Part shown: positions 24,180 to 36,671 of the stretch, one piece after another
Layout of the letters: every line of letters starts with the position of its first letter
How positions within the stretch are numbered: the stretch's first letter is position 1
DNA from: Phytophthora sp. 'mugwort'
Lineage: Eukaryota; Oomycota; Peronosporomycetes; Peronosporales; Peronosporaceae
NCBI GenBank assembly: GCA_033558025.1
Contig: JAUCEF010000006.1
Coordinates: forward strand, 372,001-436,000
DNA: 64,000 nt
Direction: 5' to 3'
Notes under the pieces: model-generated
Seen by the model: the letters and a program-made list of their open reading frames with translations, nothing else
Database searches by the model: none
What the model was told of the DNA's origin: nothing
Translations under genes and position numbers: made by a program

Positions 24180-24839
24180 ACTCTTCGTTTCTTTTGTCGC
24201 TCTTGCGCCGTCGTTTTTGCGTTTCGCGTATTGACATGCTTCCGTGGATTTTCGCCTGCCGTACGCCCAGACCGCTCGGTCAACCTGCTAAAACCGACTC
24301 GCCTCGCGCTGGTCCAAGTCCACCGTTGCTCGAGTTACAATGTCAACATTTGTCAAATAGTACGCTCTCGCTGTGGACGCAGCCGAGCAGCAGAACTGTA
24401 TTGCGGGCCGTACGGTCCGCCTTAGCAGAACGTAGCGTAATCGGTGTTGCGATCACAGGGCCGAGGACGTGCCACGAACCCGTGCTTTGATTCCTCACGC
24501 ACTCGGCCCCGCTGGGACAGAACGGTGGCGGCCAATGCTGGCTGGCTTGAGCGACAGTGTCTCAGCAAGGGGTTGTGAGGCCGTCGGCAAGGTCTGTTCT
24601 GTAACCGAGTGCTGCTTCAGTGCGGAGGTTAACAGAACCATTCGGACGGACGATGTGGAGTCGACCATAACTCGTCTGGACAGCCGCGGACTGAGACAAT
24701 CGATGAAGGAGGTTGTTCAGCGAGGCCAGGTGGTCTGCATTGAGGTCCGTTTGTGTGTGCGTGGCACGTGGTTGCGGTGTTTGCGAGTGTTGCGTGATGG
24801 CGGTTTTTGAGTGCGTGAGGGTTGTGGTTAGCGCATGGT

Positions 24840-24919
24840 GGTCAATTGGCCGAGCGGTCTAAGGCGCCAGTTTAAGGCACTGGTCCGAAAGGGCGTGGGT
24901 TCGAATCCCACATTGGCCA
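24840..24919 (+). tRNA. tRNA-Leu(AAG), unit 34
   Basis: Consensus sequence, anticodon at 24874-24876. The spacer has ggttc and ccgttactcg, a 2210-bp copy of unit 31. It is the last unit of the left-hand, V-dominated part. Confidence 0.96.
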
Positions 24920-25574
24920 ACTCTTCGTTTCTTTTGTCGCTCTTGCGCCGTCGTTTTTGCGTTTCGCGTATTGACATGCTTCCGTGGATTTTCGCCTGCC
25001 GTACGCCCAGACCGCTCGGTCAACCTGCTAAAACCGACTCGCCTCGCGCTGGTTCAAGTCCACCGTTACTCGAGTTACAATGTCAACATTTGTCAAATAG
25101 TACGCTCTCGCTGTGGACGCAGCCGAGCAGCAGAACTGTATTGCGGGCCGTACGGTCCGCCTTAGCAGAACGTAGCGTAATCGGTGTTGCGATCACAGGG
25201 CCGAGGACGTGCCACGAACCCGTGCTTTGATTCCTCACGCACTCGGCCCCGCTGGGACAGAACGGTGGCGGCCAATGCTGGCTGGCTTGAGCGACAGTGT
25301 CTCAGCAAGGGGTTGTGAGGCCGTCGGCAAGGTCTGTAACCGAGTGCTGCTTCAGTGCGGAGGTTAACAGAACCATTCGGACGGACGATGTGGAGTCGAC
25401 CATAACTCGTCTGGACAGCCGCGGACTGAGACAATCGATGAAGGAGGTTGTTCAGCGAGGCCAGGTGGTCTGCATTGAGGTCCGTTTGTGTGTGCGCGGC
25501 ACGTGGTTGCGGTGTTTGCGAGTGTTGCGTGATGGCGGTTTTTGAGTGCGTGAGGGTTGTGGTTAGCGCATGGT

Positions 25575-25654
25575 GGTCAATTGGCCGAGCGGTCTAAGGC
25601 GCCAGTTTAAGGCACTGGTCCGAAAGGGCGTGGGTTCGAATCCCACATTGGCCA
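25575..25654 (+). tRNA. tRNA-Leu(AAG), unit 35
   Basis: Consensus sequence, anticodon at 25609-25611. The haplotype switches here to TTTCT, ggtcc, A. The following gagtactgc variant (26078 region) is shared with the spacers of units 36 and 39. Confidence 0.96.
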
Positions 25655-26309
25655 ACTCTTCGTTTCTTTTGTCGCTCTTGCGCCGTCGTTTCTGCGTTTC
25701 GCGTATTGACATGCTTCCGTGGATTTTCGCCTGCCGTACGCCCAGACCGCTCGGTCAACCTGCTAAAACCGACTCGCCTCGCGCTGGTCCAAGTCCACCG
25801 TTGCTCGAGTTACAATGTCAACATTTGTCAAATAGTACGCTCTCGCTGTGGACGCAGTTAAGCAGCAGAACTGCATTGCGGGCCGTACGGTCCGCCTTAG
25901 CAGAACGTAGCGTAATCGGTGTTGCGATCACAGGGCCGAGGACGTGCCACGAACCCGTGCTTTGATTCCTCACGCACTCGGCCCCGCTGGGACAGAACGG
26001 TGGCGGCCAATGCTGGCTGGCTTGAGCGACAGTGTCTCAGCAAGGGGTTGTGAGGCCGTCGGCAAGGTCTGTAACCGAGTACTGCTTCAGTGCGGAGGTT
26101 AACAGAACCATTCGGACGGACGATGTGGAGTCGACCATAACTCGTCTGGACAGCCGCGGACTGAGACAATCGATGAAGGAGGTTGTTCAGCGAGGCCAGG
26201 TGGTCTGCATTGAGGTCCGTTTGTGTGTGCGCGGCACGTGGTTGCGGTGTTTGCGAGTGTTGCGTGATGGCGGTTTTTGAGTGCGTGAGGGTTGTGGTTA
26301 GCGCATGGT

Positions 26310-26389
26310 GGTCAATTGGCCGAGCGGTCTAGGGCGCCAGTTTAAGGCACTGGTCCGAAAGGGCGTGGGTTCGAATCCCACATTGGCCA
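26310..26389 (+). tRNA. Variant tRNA-Leu(AAG), D-loop A to G, unit 36
   Basis: Anticodon AAG at 26344-26346. The last D-loop base (26332) is G instead of A (ggtctagggcgcc). All stems stay paired, so it is probably functional. Spacer: TTTCT, A, gagtactgc. Confidence 0.9.
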
Positions 26390-27044
26390 ACTCTTCGTTT
26401 CTTTTGTCGCTCTTGCGCCGTCGTTTCTGCGTTTCGCGTATTGACATGCTTCCGTGGATTTTCGCCTGCCGTACGCCCAGACCGCTCGGTCAACCTGCTA
26501 AAACCGACTCGCCTCGCGCTGGTCCAAGTCCACCGTTGCTCGAGTTACAATGTCAACATTTGTCAAATAGTACGCTCTCGCTGTGGACGCAGTTAAGCAG
26601 CAGAACTGCATTGCGGGCCGTACGGTCCGCCTTAGCAGAACGTAGCGTAATCGGTGTTGCGATCACAGGGCCGAGGACGTGCCACGAACCCGTGCTTTGA
26701 TTCCTCACGCACTCGGCCCCGCTGGGACAGAACGGTGGCGGCCAATGCTGGCTGGCTTGAGCGACAGTGTCTCAGCAAGGGGTTGTGAGGCCGTCGGCAA
26801 GGTCTGTAACCGAGTACTGCTTCAGTGCGGAGGTTAACAGAACCATTCGGACGGACGATGTGGAGTCGACCATAACTCGTCTGGACAGCCGCGGACTGAG
26901 ACAATCGATGAAGGAGGTTGTTCAGCGAGGCCAGGTGGTCTGCATTGAGGTCCGTTTGTGTGTGCGCGGCACGTGGTTGCGGTGTTTGCGAGTGTTGCGT
27001 GATGGCGGTTTTTGAGTGCGTGAGGGTTGTGGTTAGCGCATGGT

Positions 27045-27124
27045 GGTCAATTGGCCGAGCGGTCTAGGGCGCCAGTTTAAGGCACTGGTCCGAAAGGGCG
27101 TGGGTTCGAATCCCACATTGGCCA
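27045..27124 (+). tRNA. Variant tRNA-Leu(AAG), D-loop A to G, unit 37
   Basis: Same D-loop change as unit 36 (27067); anticodon at 27079-27081. The spacer has the private pair gtacgatctcg and gccgtatggtcc, found again only after unit 40. Confidence 0.9.
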
Positions 27125-27779
27125 ACTCTTCGTTTCTTTTGTCGCTCTTGCGCCGTCGTTTCTGCGTTTCGCGTATTGACATGCTTCCGTGGATTTTCGC
27201 CTGCCGTACGCCCAGACCGCTCGGTCAACCTGCTAAAACCGACTCGCCTCGCGCTGGTCCAAGTCCACCGTTGCTCGAGTTACAATGTCAACATTTGTCA
27301 AATAGTACGATCTCGCTGTGGACGCAGTTAAGCAGCAGAACTGCATTGCGGGCCGTATGGTCCGCCTTAGCAGAACGTAGCGTAATCGGTGTTGCGATCA
27401 CAGGGCCGAGGACGTGCCACGAACCCGTGCTTTGATTCCTCACGCACTCGGCCCCGCTGGGACAGAACGGTGGCGGCCAATGCTGGCTGGCTTGAGCGAC
27501 AGTGTCTCAGCAAGGGGTTGTGAGGCCGTCGGCAAGGTCTGTAACCGAGTGCTGCTTCAGTGCGGAGGTTAACAGAACCATTCGGACGGACGATGTGGAG
27601 TCGACCATAACTCGTCTGGACAGCCGCGGACTGAGACAATCGATGAAGGAGGTTGTTCAGCGAGGCCAGGTGGTCTGCATTGAGGTCCGTTTGTGTGTGC
27701 GCGGCACGTGGTTGCGGTGTTTGCGAGTGTTGCGTGATGGCGGTTTTTGAGTGCGTGAGGGTTGTGGTTAGCGCATGGT

Positions 27780-27859
27780 GGTCAATTGGCCGAGCGGTCT
27801 AAGGCGCCAGTTTAAGGCACTGGTCCGAAAGGGCGTGGGTTCGAATCCCACATTGGCCA
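27780..27859 (+). tRNA. tRNA-Leu(AAG), unit 38
   Basis: Consensus sequence, anticodon at 27814-27816. The spacer reverts to T5, ggttc, with the hybrid ccgag...ctgca. It is an island of left-type sequence in the right-hand part. Confidence 0.96.
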
Positions 27860-28514
27860 ACTCTTCGTTTCTTTTGTCGCTCTTGCGCCGTCGTTTTTGC
27901 GTTTCGCGTATTGACATGCTTCCGTGGATTTTCGCCTGCCGTACGCCCAGACCGCTCGGTCAACCTGCTAAAACCGACTCGCCTCGCGCTGGTTCAAGTC
28001 CACCGTTGCTCGAGTTACAATGTCAACATTTGTCAAATAGTACGCTCTCGCTGTGGACGCAGCCGAGCAGCAGAACTGCATTGCGGGCCGTACGGTCCGC
28101 CTTAGCAGAACGTAGCGTAATCGGTGTTGCGATCACAGGGCCGAGGACGTGCCACGAACCCGTGCTTTGATTCCTCACGCACTCGGCCCCGCTGGGACAG
28201 AACGGTGGCGGCCAATGCTGGCTGGCTTGAGCGACAGTGTCTCAGCAAGGGGTTGTGAGGCCGTCGGCAAGGTCTGTAACCGAGTGCTGCTTCAGTGCGG
28301 AGGTTAACAGAACCATTCGGACGGACGATGTGGAGTCGACCATAACTCGTCTGGACAGCCGCGGACTGAGACAATCGATGAAGGAGGTTGTTCAGCGAGG
28401 CCAGGTGGTCTGCATTGAGGTCCGTTTGTGTGTGCGCGGCACGTGGTTGCGGTGTTTGCGAGTGTTGCGTGATGGCGGTTTTTGAGTGCGTGAGGGTTGT
28501 GGTTAGCGCATGGT

Positions 28515-28594
28515 GGTCAATTGGCCGAGCGGTCTAAGGCGCCAGTTTAAGGCACTGGTCCGAAAGGGCGTGGGTTCGAATCCCACATTGGCCA
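28515..28594 (+). tRNA. tRNA-Leu(AAG), unit 39
   Basis: Consensus sequence, anticodon at 28549-28551. Spacer: TTTCT, A, a private cgtattcggt (near 28852), then gagtactgc. Confidence 0.96.
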
Positions 28595-29249
28595 ACTCTT
28601 CGTTTCTTTTGTCGCTCTTGCGCCGTCGTTTCTGCGTTTCGCGTATTGACATGCTTCCGTGGATTTTCGCCTGCCGTACGCCCAGACCGCTCGGTCAACC
28701 TGCTAAAACCGACTCGCCTCGCGCTGGTCCAAGTCCACCGTTGCTCGAGTTACAATGTCAACATTTGTCAAATAGTACGCTCTCGCTGTGGACGCAGTTA
28801 AGCAGCAGAACTGCATTGCGGGCCGTACGGTCCGCCTTAGCAGAACGTAGCGTATTCGGTGTTGCGATCACAGGGCCGAGGACGTGCCACGAACCCGTGC
28901 TTTGATTCCTCACGCACTCGGCCCCGCTGGGACAGAACGGTGGCGGCCAATGCTGGCTGGCTTGAGCGACAGTGTCTCAGCAAGGGGTTGTGAGGCCGTC
29001 GGCAAGGTCTGTAACCGAGTACTGCTTCAGTGCGGAGGTTAACAGAACCATTCGGACGGACGATGTGGAGTCGACCATAACTCGTCTGGACAGCCGCGGA
29101 CTGAGACAATCGATGAAGGAGGTTGTTCAGCGAGGCCAGGTGGTCTGCATTGAGGTCCGTTTGTGTGTGCGCGGCACGTGGTTGCGGTGTTTGCGAGTGT
29201 TGCGTGATGGCGGTTTTTGAGTGCGTGAGGGTTGTGGTTAGCGCATGGT

Positions 29250-29329
29250 GGTCAATTGGCCGAGCGGTCTAGGACGCCAGTTTAAGGCACTGGTCCGAAA
29301 GGGCGTGGGTTCGAATCCCACATTGGCCA
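29250..29329 (+). tRNA. Variant tRNA-Leu(AAG), D-arm double change, unit 40
   Basis: It carries the D-loop A-to-G change of units 36-37 (29272) plus G to A at 29274. The second change turns the middle D-stem pair G-C into an A/C mismatch. Anticodon AAG at 29284-29286 is intact. With a three-pair D stem this may weaken folding. The spacer matches that of unit 37. Confidence 0.85.
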
Positions 29330-29984
29330 ACTCTTCGTTTCTTTTGTCGCTCTTGCGCCGTCGTTTCTGCGTTTCGCGTATTGACATGCTTCCGTGGATT
29401 TTCGCCTGCCGTACGCCCAGACCGCTCGGTCAACCTGCTAAAACCGACTCGCCTCGCGCTGGTCCAAGTCCACCGTTGCTCGAGTTACAATGTCAACATT
29501 TGTCAAATAGTACGATCTCGCTGTGGACGCAGTTAAGCAGCAGAACTGCATTGCGGGCCGTATGGTCCGCCTTAGCAGAACGTAGCGTAATCGGTGTTGC
29601 GATCACAGGGCCGAGGACGTGCCACGAACCCGTGCTTTGATTCCTCACGCACTCGGCCCCGCTGGGACAGAACGGTGGCGGCCAATGCTGGCTGGCTTGA
29701 GCGACAGTGTCTCAGCAAGGGGTTGTGAGGCCGTCGGCAAGGTCTGTAACCGAGTGCTGCTTCAGTGCGGAGGTTAACAGAACCATTCGGACGGACGATG
29801 TGGAGTCGACCATAACTCGTCTGGACAGCCGCGGACTGAGACAATCGATGAAGGAGGTTGTTCAGCGAGGCCAGGTGGTCTGCATTGAGGTCCGTTTGTG
29901 TGTGCGCGGCACGTGGTTGCGGTGTTTGCGAGTGTTGCGTGATGGCGGTTTTTGAGTGCGTGAGGGTTGTGGTTAGCGCATGGT

Positions 29985-30064
29985 GGTCAATTGGCCGAGC
30001 GGTCTAAGGCGCCAGTTTAAGGCACTGGTCCGAAAGGGCGTGGGTTCGAATCCCACATTGGCCA
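29985..30064 (+). tRNA. tRNA-Leu(AAG), unit 41
   Basis: Consensus sequence, anticodon at 30019-30021. The spacer is T5, A, and lacks 6 bp (gagcgactcagc instead of gagcgacagtgtctcagc), so the next interval is 729 bp. Confidence 0.96.
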
Positions 30065-30713
30065 ACTCTTCGTTTCTTTTGTCGCTCTTGCGCCGTCGTT
30101 TTTGCGTTTCGCGTATTGACATGCTTCCGTGGATTTTCGCCTGCCGTACGCCCAGACCGCTCGGTCAACCTGCTAAAACCGACTCGCCTCGCGCTGGTCC
30201 AAGTCCACCGTTGCTCGAGTTACAATGTCAACATTTGTCAAATAGTACGCTCTCGCTGTGGACGCAGTTAAGCAGCAGAACTGCATTGCGGGCCGTACGG
30301 TCCGCCTTAGCAGAACGTAGCGTAATCGGTGTTGCGATCACAGGGCCGAGGACGTGCCACGAACCCGTGCTTTGATTCCTCACGCACTCGGCCCCGCTGG
30401 GACAGAACGGTGGCGGCCAATGCTGGCTGGCTTGAGCGACTCAGCAAGGGGTTGTGAGGCCGTCGGCAAGGTCTGTAACCGAGTGCTGCTTCAGTGCGGA
30501 GGTTAACAGAACCATTCGGACGGACGATGTGGAGTCGACCATAACTCGTCTGGACAGCCGCGGACTGAGACAATCGATGAAGGAGGTTGTTCAGCGAGGC
30601 CAGGTGGTCTGCATTGAGGTCCGTTTGTGTGTGCGCGGCACGTGGTTGCGGTGTTTGCGAGTGTTGCGTGATGGCGGTTTTTGAGTGCGTGAGGGTTGTG
30701 GTTAGCGCATGGT

Positions 30714-30793
30714 GGTCAATTGGCCGAGCGGTCTAAGGCGCCAGTTTAAGGCACTGGTCCGAAAGGGCGTGGGTTCGAATCCCACATTGGCCA
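30714..30793 (+). tRNA. tRNA-Leu(AAG), unit 42
   Basis: Consensus sequence, anticodon at 30748-30750. Spacer: TTTCT, A, with the 6-bp deletion. Confidence 0.96.
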
Positions 30794-31442
30794 ACTCTTC
30801 GTTTCTTTTGTCGCTCTTGCGCCGTCGTTTCTGCGTTTCGCGTATTGACATGCTTCCGTGGATTTTCGCCTGCCGTACGCCCAGACCGCTCGGTCAACCT
30901 GCTAAAACCGACTCGCCTCGCGCTGGTCCAAGTCCACCGTTGCTCGAGTTACAATGTCAACATTTGTCAAATAGTACGCTCTCGCTGTGGACGCAGTTAA
31001 GCAGCAGAACTGCATTGCGGGCCGTACGGTCCGCCTTAGCAGAACGTAGCGTAATCGGTGTTGCGATCACAGGGCCGAGGACGTGCCACGAACCCGTGCT
31101 TTGATTCCTCACGCACTCGGCCCCGCTGGGACAGAACGGTGGCGGCCAATGCTGGCTGGCTTGAGCGACTCAGCAAGGGGTTGTGAGGCCGTCGGCAAGG
31201 TCTGTAACCGAGTGCTGCTTCAGTGCGGAGGTTAACAGAACCATTCGGACGGACGATGTGGAGTCGACCATAACTCGTCTGGACAGCCGCGGACTGAGAC
31301 AATCGATGAAGGAGGTTGTTCAGCGAGGCCAGGTGGTCTGCATTGAGGTCCGTTTGTGTGTGCGCGGCACGTGGTTGCGGTGTTTGCGAGTGTTGCGTGA
31401 TGGCGGTTTTTGAGTGCGTGAGGGTTGTGGTTAGCGCATGGT

Positions 31443-31522
31443 GGTCAATTGGCCGAGCGGTCTAAGGCGCCAGTTTAAGGCACTGGTCCGAAAGGGCGTG
31501 GGTTCGAATCCCACATTGGCCA
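31443..31522 (+). tRNA. tRNA-Leu(AAG), unit 43
   Basis: Consensus sequence, anticodon at 31477-31479. Spacer: TTTCT, A, with the 6-bp deletion (third in a row). Confidence 0.96.
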
Positions 31523-32171
31523 ACTCTTCGTTTCTTTTGTCGCTCTTGCGCCGTCGTTTCTGCGTTTCGCGTATTGACATGCTTCCGTGGATTTTCGCCT
31601 GCCGTACGCCCAGACCGCTCGGTCAACCTGCTAAAACCGACTCGCCTCGCGCTGGTCCAAGTCCACCGTTGCTCGAGTTACAATGTCAACATTTGTCAAA
31701 TAGTACGCTCTCGCTGTGGACGCAGTTAAGCAGCAGAACTGCATTGCGGGCCGTACGGTCCGCCTTAGCAGAACGTAGCGTAATCGGTGTTGCGATCACA
31801 GGGCCGAGGACGTGCCACGAACCCGTGCTTTGATTCCTCACGCACTCGGCCCCGCTGGGACAGAACGGTGGCGGCCAATGCTGGCTGGCTTGAGCGACTC
31901 AGCAAGGGGTTGTGAGGCCGTCGGCAAGGTCTGTAACCGAGTGCTGCTTCAGTGCGGAGGTTAACAGAACCATTCGGACGGACGATGTGGAGTCGACCAT
32001 AACTCGTCTGGACAGCCGCGGACTGAGACAATCGATGAAGGAGGTTGTTCAGCGAGGCCAGGTGGTCTGCATTGAGGTCCGTTTGTGTGTGCGCGGCACG
32101 TGGTTGCGGTGTTTGCGAGTGTTGCGTGATGGCGGTTTTTGAGTGCGTGAGGGTTGTGGTTAGCGCATGGT

Positions 32172-32251
32172 GGTCAATTGGCCGAGCGGTCTAAGGCGCC
32201 AGTTTAAGGCACTGGTCCGAAAGGGCGTGGGTTCGAATCCCACATTGGCCA
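32172..32251 (+). tRNA. tRNA-Leu(AAG), unit 44
   Basis: Consensus sequence, anticodon at 32206-32208. Spacer: TTTCT, A, full length. Confidence 0.96.
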
Positions 32252-32906
32252 ACTCTTCGTTTCTTTTGTCGCTCTTGCGCCGTCGTTTCTGCGTTTCGCG
32301 TATTGACATGCTTCCGTGGATTTTCGCCTGCCGTACGCCCAGACCGCTCGGTCAACCTGCTAAAACCGACTCGCCTCGCGCTGGTCCAAGTCCACCGTTG
32401 CTCGAGTTACAATGTCAACATTTGTCAAATAGTACGCTCTCGCTGTGGACGCAGTTAAGCAGCAGAACTGCATTGCGGGCCGTACGGTCCGCCTTAGCAG
32501 AACGTAGCGTAATCGGTGTTGCGATCACAGGGCCGAGGACGTGCCACGAACCCGTGCTTTGATTCCTCACGCACTCGGCCCCGCTGGGACAGAACGGTGG
32601 CGGCCAATGCTGGCTGGCTTGAGCGACAGTGTCTCAGCAAGGGGTTGTGAGGCCGTCGGCAAGGTCTGTAACCGAGTGCTGCTTCAGTGCGGAGGTTAAC
32701 AGAACCATTCGGACGGACGATGTGGAGTCGACCATAACTCGTCTGGACAGCCGCGGACTGAGACAATCGATGAAGGAGGTTGTTCAGCGAGGCCAGGTGG
32801 TCTGCATTGAGGTCCGTTTGTGTGTGCGCGGCACGTGGTTGCGGTGTTTGCGAGTGTTGCGTGATGGCGGTTTTTGAGTGCGTGAGGGTTGTGGTTAGCG
32901 CATGGT

Positions 32907-32986
32907 GGTCAATTGGCCGAGCGGTCTAAGGCGCCAGTTTAAGGCACTGGTCCGAAAGGGCGTGGGTTCGAATCCCACATTGGCCA
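32907..32986 (+). tRNA. tRNA-Leu(AAG), unit 45
   Basis: Consensus sequence, anticodon at 32941-32943. Spacer: T5, A, with the +5 duplication but without the gtgcgtggcacg variant of units 30 and 33. Confidence 0.96.
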
Positions 32987-33646
32987 ACTCTTCGTTTCTT
33001 TTGTCGCTCTTGCGCCGTCGTTTTTGCGTTTCGCGTATTGACATGCTTCCGTGGATTTTCGCCTGCCGTACGCCCAGACCGCTCGGTCAACCTGCTAAAA
33101 CCGACTCGCCTCGCGCTGGTCCAAGTCCACCGTTGCTCGAGTTACAATGTCAACATTTGTCAAATAGTACGCTCTCGCTGTGGACGCAGTTAAGCAGCAG
33201 AACTGCATTGCGGGCCGTACGGTCCGCCTTAGCAGAACGTAGCGTAATCGGTGTTGCGATCACAGGGCCGAGGACGTGCCACGAACCCGTGCTTTGATTC
33301 CTCACGCACTCGGCCCCGCTGGGACAGAACGGTGGCGGCCAATGCTGGCTGGCTTGAGCGACAGTGTCTCAGCAAGGGGTTGTGAGGCCGTCGGCAAGGT
33401 CTGTTCTGTAACCGAGTGCTGCTTCAGTGCGGAGGTTAACAGAACCATTCGGACGGACGATGTGGAGTCGACCATAACTCGTCTGGACAGCCGCGGACTG
33501 AGACAATCGATGAAGGAGGTTGTTCAGCGAGGCCAGGTGGTCTGCATTGAGGTCCGTTTGTGTGTGCGCGGCACGTGGTTGCGGTGTTTGCGAGTGTTGC
33601 GTGATGGCGGTTTTTGAGTGCGTGAGGGTTGTGGTTAGCGCATGGT

Positions 33647-33726
33647 GGTCAATTGGCCGAGCGGTCTAAGGCGCCAGTTTAAGGCACTGGTCCGAAAGGG
33701 CGTGGGTTCGAATCCCACATTGGCCA
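33647..33726 (+). tRNA. tRNA-Leu(AAG), unit 46
   Basis: Consensus sequence, anticodon at 33681-33683. Spacer: T5, A, with the +5 duplication, as unit 45. Confidence 0.96.
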
Positions 33727-34386
33727 ACTCTTCGTTTCTTTTGTCGCTCTTGCGCCGTCGTTTTTGCGTTTCGCGTATTGACATGCTTCCGTGGATTTTC
33801 GCCTGCCGTACGCCCAGACCGCTCGGTCAACCTGCTAAAACCGACTCGCCTCGCGCTGGTCCAAGTCCACCGTTGCTCGAGTTACAATGTCAACATTTGT
33901 CAAATAGTACGCTCTCGCTGTGGACGCAGTTAAGCAGCAGAACTGCATTGCGGGCCGTACGGTCCGCCTTAGCAGAACGTAGCGTAATCGGTGTTGCGAT
34001 CACAGGGCCGAGGACGTGCCACGAACCCGTGCTTTGATTCCTCACGCACTCGGCCCCGCTGGGACAGAACGGTGGCGGCCAATGCTGGCTGGCTTGAGCG
34101 ACAGTGTCTCAGCAAGGGGTTGTGAGGCCGTCGGCAAGGTCTGTTCTGTAACCGAGTGCTGCTTCAGTGCGGAGGTTAACAGAACCATTCGGACGGACGA
34201 TGTGGAGTCGACCATAACTCGTCTGGACAGCCGCGGACTGAGACAATCGATGAAGGAGGTTGTTCAGCGAGGCCAGGTGGTCTGCATTGAGGTCCGTTTG
34301 TGTGTGCGCGGCACGTGGTTGCGGTGTTTGCGAGTGTTGCGTGATGGCGGTTTTTGAGTGCGTGAGGGTTGTGGTTAGCGCATGGT

Positions 34387-34466
34387 GGTCAATTGGCCGA
34401 GCGGTCTAAGGCGCCAGTTTAAGGCACTGGTCCGAAAGGGCGTGGGTTCGAATCCCACATTGGCCA
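34387..34466 (+). tRNA. tRNA-Leu(AAG), unit 47
   Basis: Consensus sequence, anticodon at 34421-34423. Spacer: T5, A. Confidence 0.96.
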
Positions 34467-35121
34467 ACTCTTCGTTTCTTTTGTCGCTCTTGCGCCGTCG
34501 TTTTTGCGTTTCGCGTATTGACATGCTTCCGTGGATTTTCGCCTGCCGTACGCCCAGACCGCTCGGTCAACCTGCTAAAACCGACTCGCCTCGCGCTGGT
34601 CCAAGTCCACCGTTGCTCGAGTTACAATGTCAACATTTGTCAAATAGTACGCTCTCGCTGTGGACGCAGTTAAGCAGCAGAACTGCATTGCGGGCCGTAC
34701 GGTCCGCCTTAGCAGAACGTAGCGTAATCGGTGTTGCGATCACAGGGCCGAGGACGTGCCACGAACCCGTGCTTTGATTCCTCACGCACTCGGCCCCGCT
34801 GGGACAGAACGGTGGCGGCCAATGCTGGCTGGCTTGAGCGACAGTGTCTCAGCAAGGGGTTGTGAGGCCGTCGGCAAGGTCTGTAACCGAGTGCTGCTTC
34901 AGTGCGGAGGTTAACAGAACCATTCGGACGGACGATGTGGAGTCGACCATAACTCGTCTGGACAGCCGCGGACTGAGACAATCGATGAAGGAGGTTGTTC
35001 AGCGAGGCCAGGTGGTCTGCATTGAGGTCCGTTTGTGTGTGCGCGGCACGTGGTTGCGGTGTTTGCGAGTGTTGCGTGATGGCGGTTTTTGAGTGCGTGA
35101 GGGTTGTGGTTAGCGCATGGT

Positions 35122-35201
35122 GGTCAATTGGCCGAGCGGTCTAAGGCGCCAGTTTAAGGCACTGGTCCGAAAGGGCGTGGGTTCGAATCCCACATTGGCC
35201 A
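35122..35201 (+). tRNA. tRNA-Leu(AAG), unit 48
   Basis: Consensus sequence, anticodon at 35156-35158. Spacer: TTTCT, A. Confidence 0.96.
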
Positions 35202-35856
35202 ACTCTTCGTTTCTTTTGTCGCTCTTGCGCCGTCGTTTCTGCGTTTCGCGTATTGACATGCTTCCGTGGATTTTCGCCTGCCGTACGCCCAGACCGCTCG
35301 GTCAACCTGCTAAAACCGACTCGCCTCGCGCTGGTCCAAGTCCACCGTTGCTCGAGTTACAATGTCAACATTTGTCAAATAGTACGCTCTCGCTGTGGAC
35401 GCAGTTAAGCAGCAGAACTGCATTGCGGGCCGTACGGTCCGCCTTAGCAGAACGTAGCGTAATCGGTGTTGCGATCACAGGGCCGAGGACGTGCCACGAA
35501 CCCGTGCTTTGATTCCTCACGCACTCGGCCCCGCTGGGACAGAACGGTGGCGGCCAATGCTGGCTGGCTTGAGCGACAGTGTCTCAGCAAGGGGTTGTGA
35601 GGCCGTCGGCAAGGTCTGTAACCGAGTGCTGCTTCAGTGCGGAGGTTAACAGAACCATTCGGACGGACGATGTGGAGTCGACCATAACTCGTCTGGACAG
35701 CCGCGGACTGAGACAATCGATGAAGGAGGTTGTTCAGCGAGGCCAGGTGGTCTGCATTGAGGTCCGTTTGTGTGTGCGCGGCACGTGGTTGCGGTGTTTG
35801 CGAGTGTTGCGTGATGGCGGTTTTTGAGTGCGTGAGGGTTGTGGTTAGCGCATGGT

Positions 35857-35936
35857 GGTCAATTGGCCGAGCGGTCTAAGGCGCCAGTTTAAGGCACTGG
35901 TCCGAAAGGGCGTGGGTTCGAATCCCACATTGGCCA
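35857..35936 (+). tRNA. tRNA-Leu(AAG), unit 49
   Basis: Consensus sequence, anticodon at 35891-35893. Spacer: T5, A. Confidence 0.96.
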
Positions 35937-36591
35937 ACTCTTCGTTTCTTTTGTCGCTCTTGCGCCGTCGTTTTTGCGTTTCGCGTATTGACATGCTTCC
36001 GTGGATTTTCGCCTGCCGTACGCCCAGACCGCTCGGTCAACCTGCTAAAACCGACTCGCCTCGCGCTGGTCCAAGTCCACCGTTGCTCGAGTTACAATGT
36101 CAACATTTGTCAAATAGTACGCTCTCGCTGTGGACGCAGTTAAGCAGCAGAACTGCATTGCGGGCCGTACGGTCCGCCTTAGCAGAACGTAGCGTAATCG
36201 GTGTTGCGATCACAGGGCCGAGGACGTGCCACGAACCCGTGCTTTGATTCCTCACGCACTCGGCCCCGCTGGGACAGAACGGTGGCGGCCAATGCTGGCT
36301 GGCTTGAGCGACAGTGTCTCAGCAAGGGGTTGTGAGGCCGTCGGCAAGGTCTGTAACCGAGTGCTGCTTCAGTGCGGAGGTTAACAGAACCATTCGGACG
36401 GACGATGTGGAGTCGACCATAACTCGTCTGGACAGCCGCGGACTGAGACAATCGATGAAGGAGGTTGTTCAGCGAGGCCAGGTGGTCTGCATTGAGGTCC
36501 GTTTGTGTGTGCGCGGCACGTGGTTGCGGTGTTTGCGAGTGTTGCGTGATGGCGGTTTTTGAGTGCGTGAGGGTTGTGGTTAGCGCATGGT

Positions 36592-36671
36592 GGTCAATTG
36601 GCCGAGCGGTCTAAGGCGCCAGTTTAAGGCACTGGTCCGAAAGGGCGTGGGTTCGAATCCCACATTGGCCA
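36592..36671 (+). tRNA. tRNA-Leu(AAG), unit 50
   Basis: Consensus sequence, anticodon at 36626-36628. Spacer: T5, A. Confidence 0.96.
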
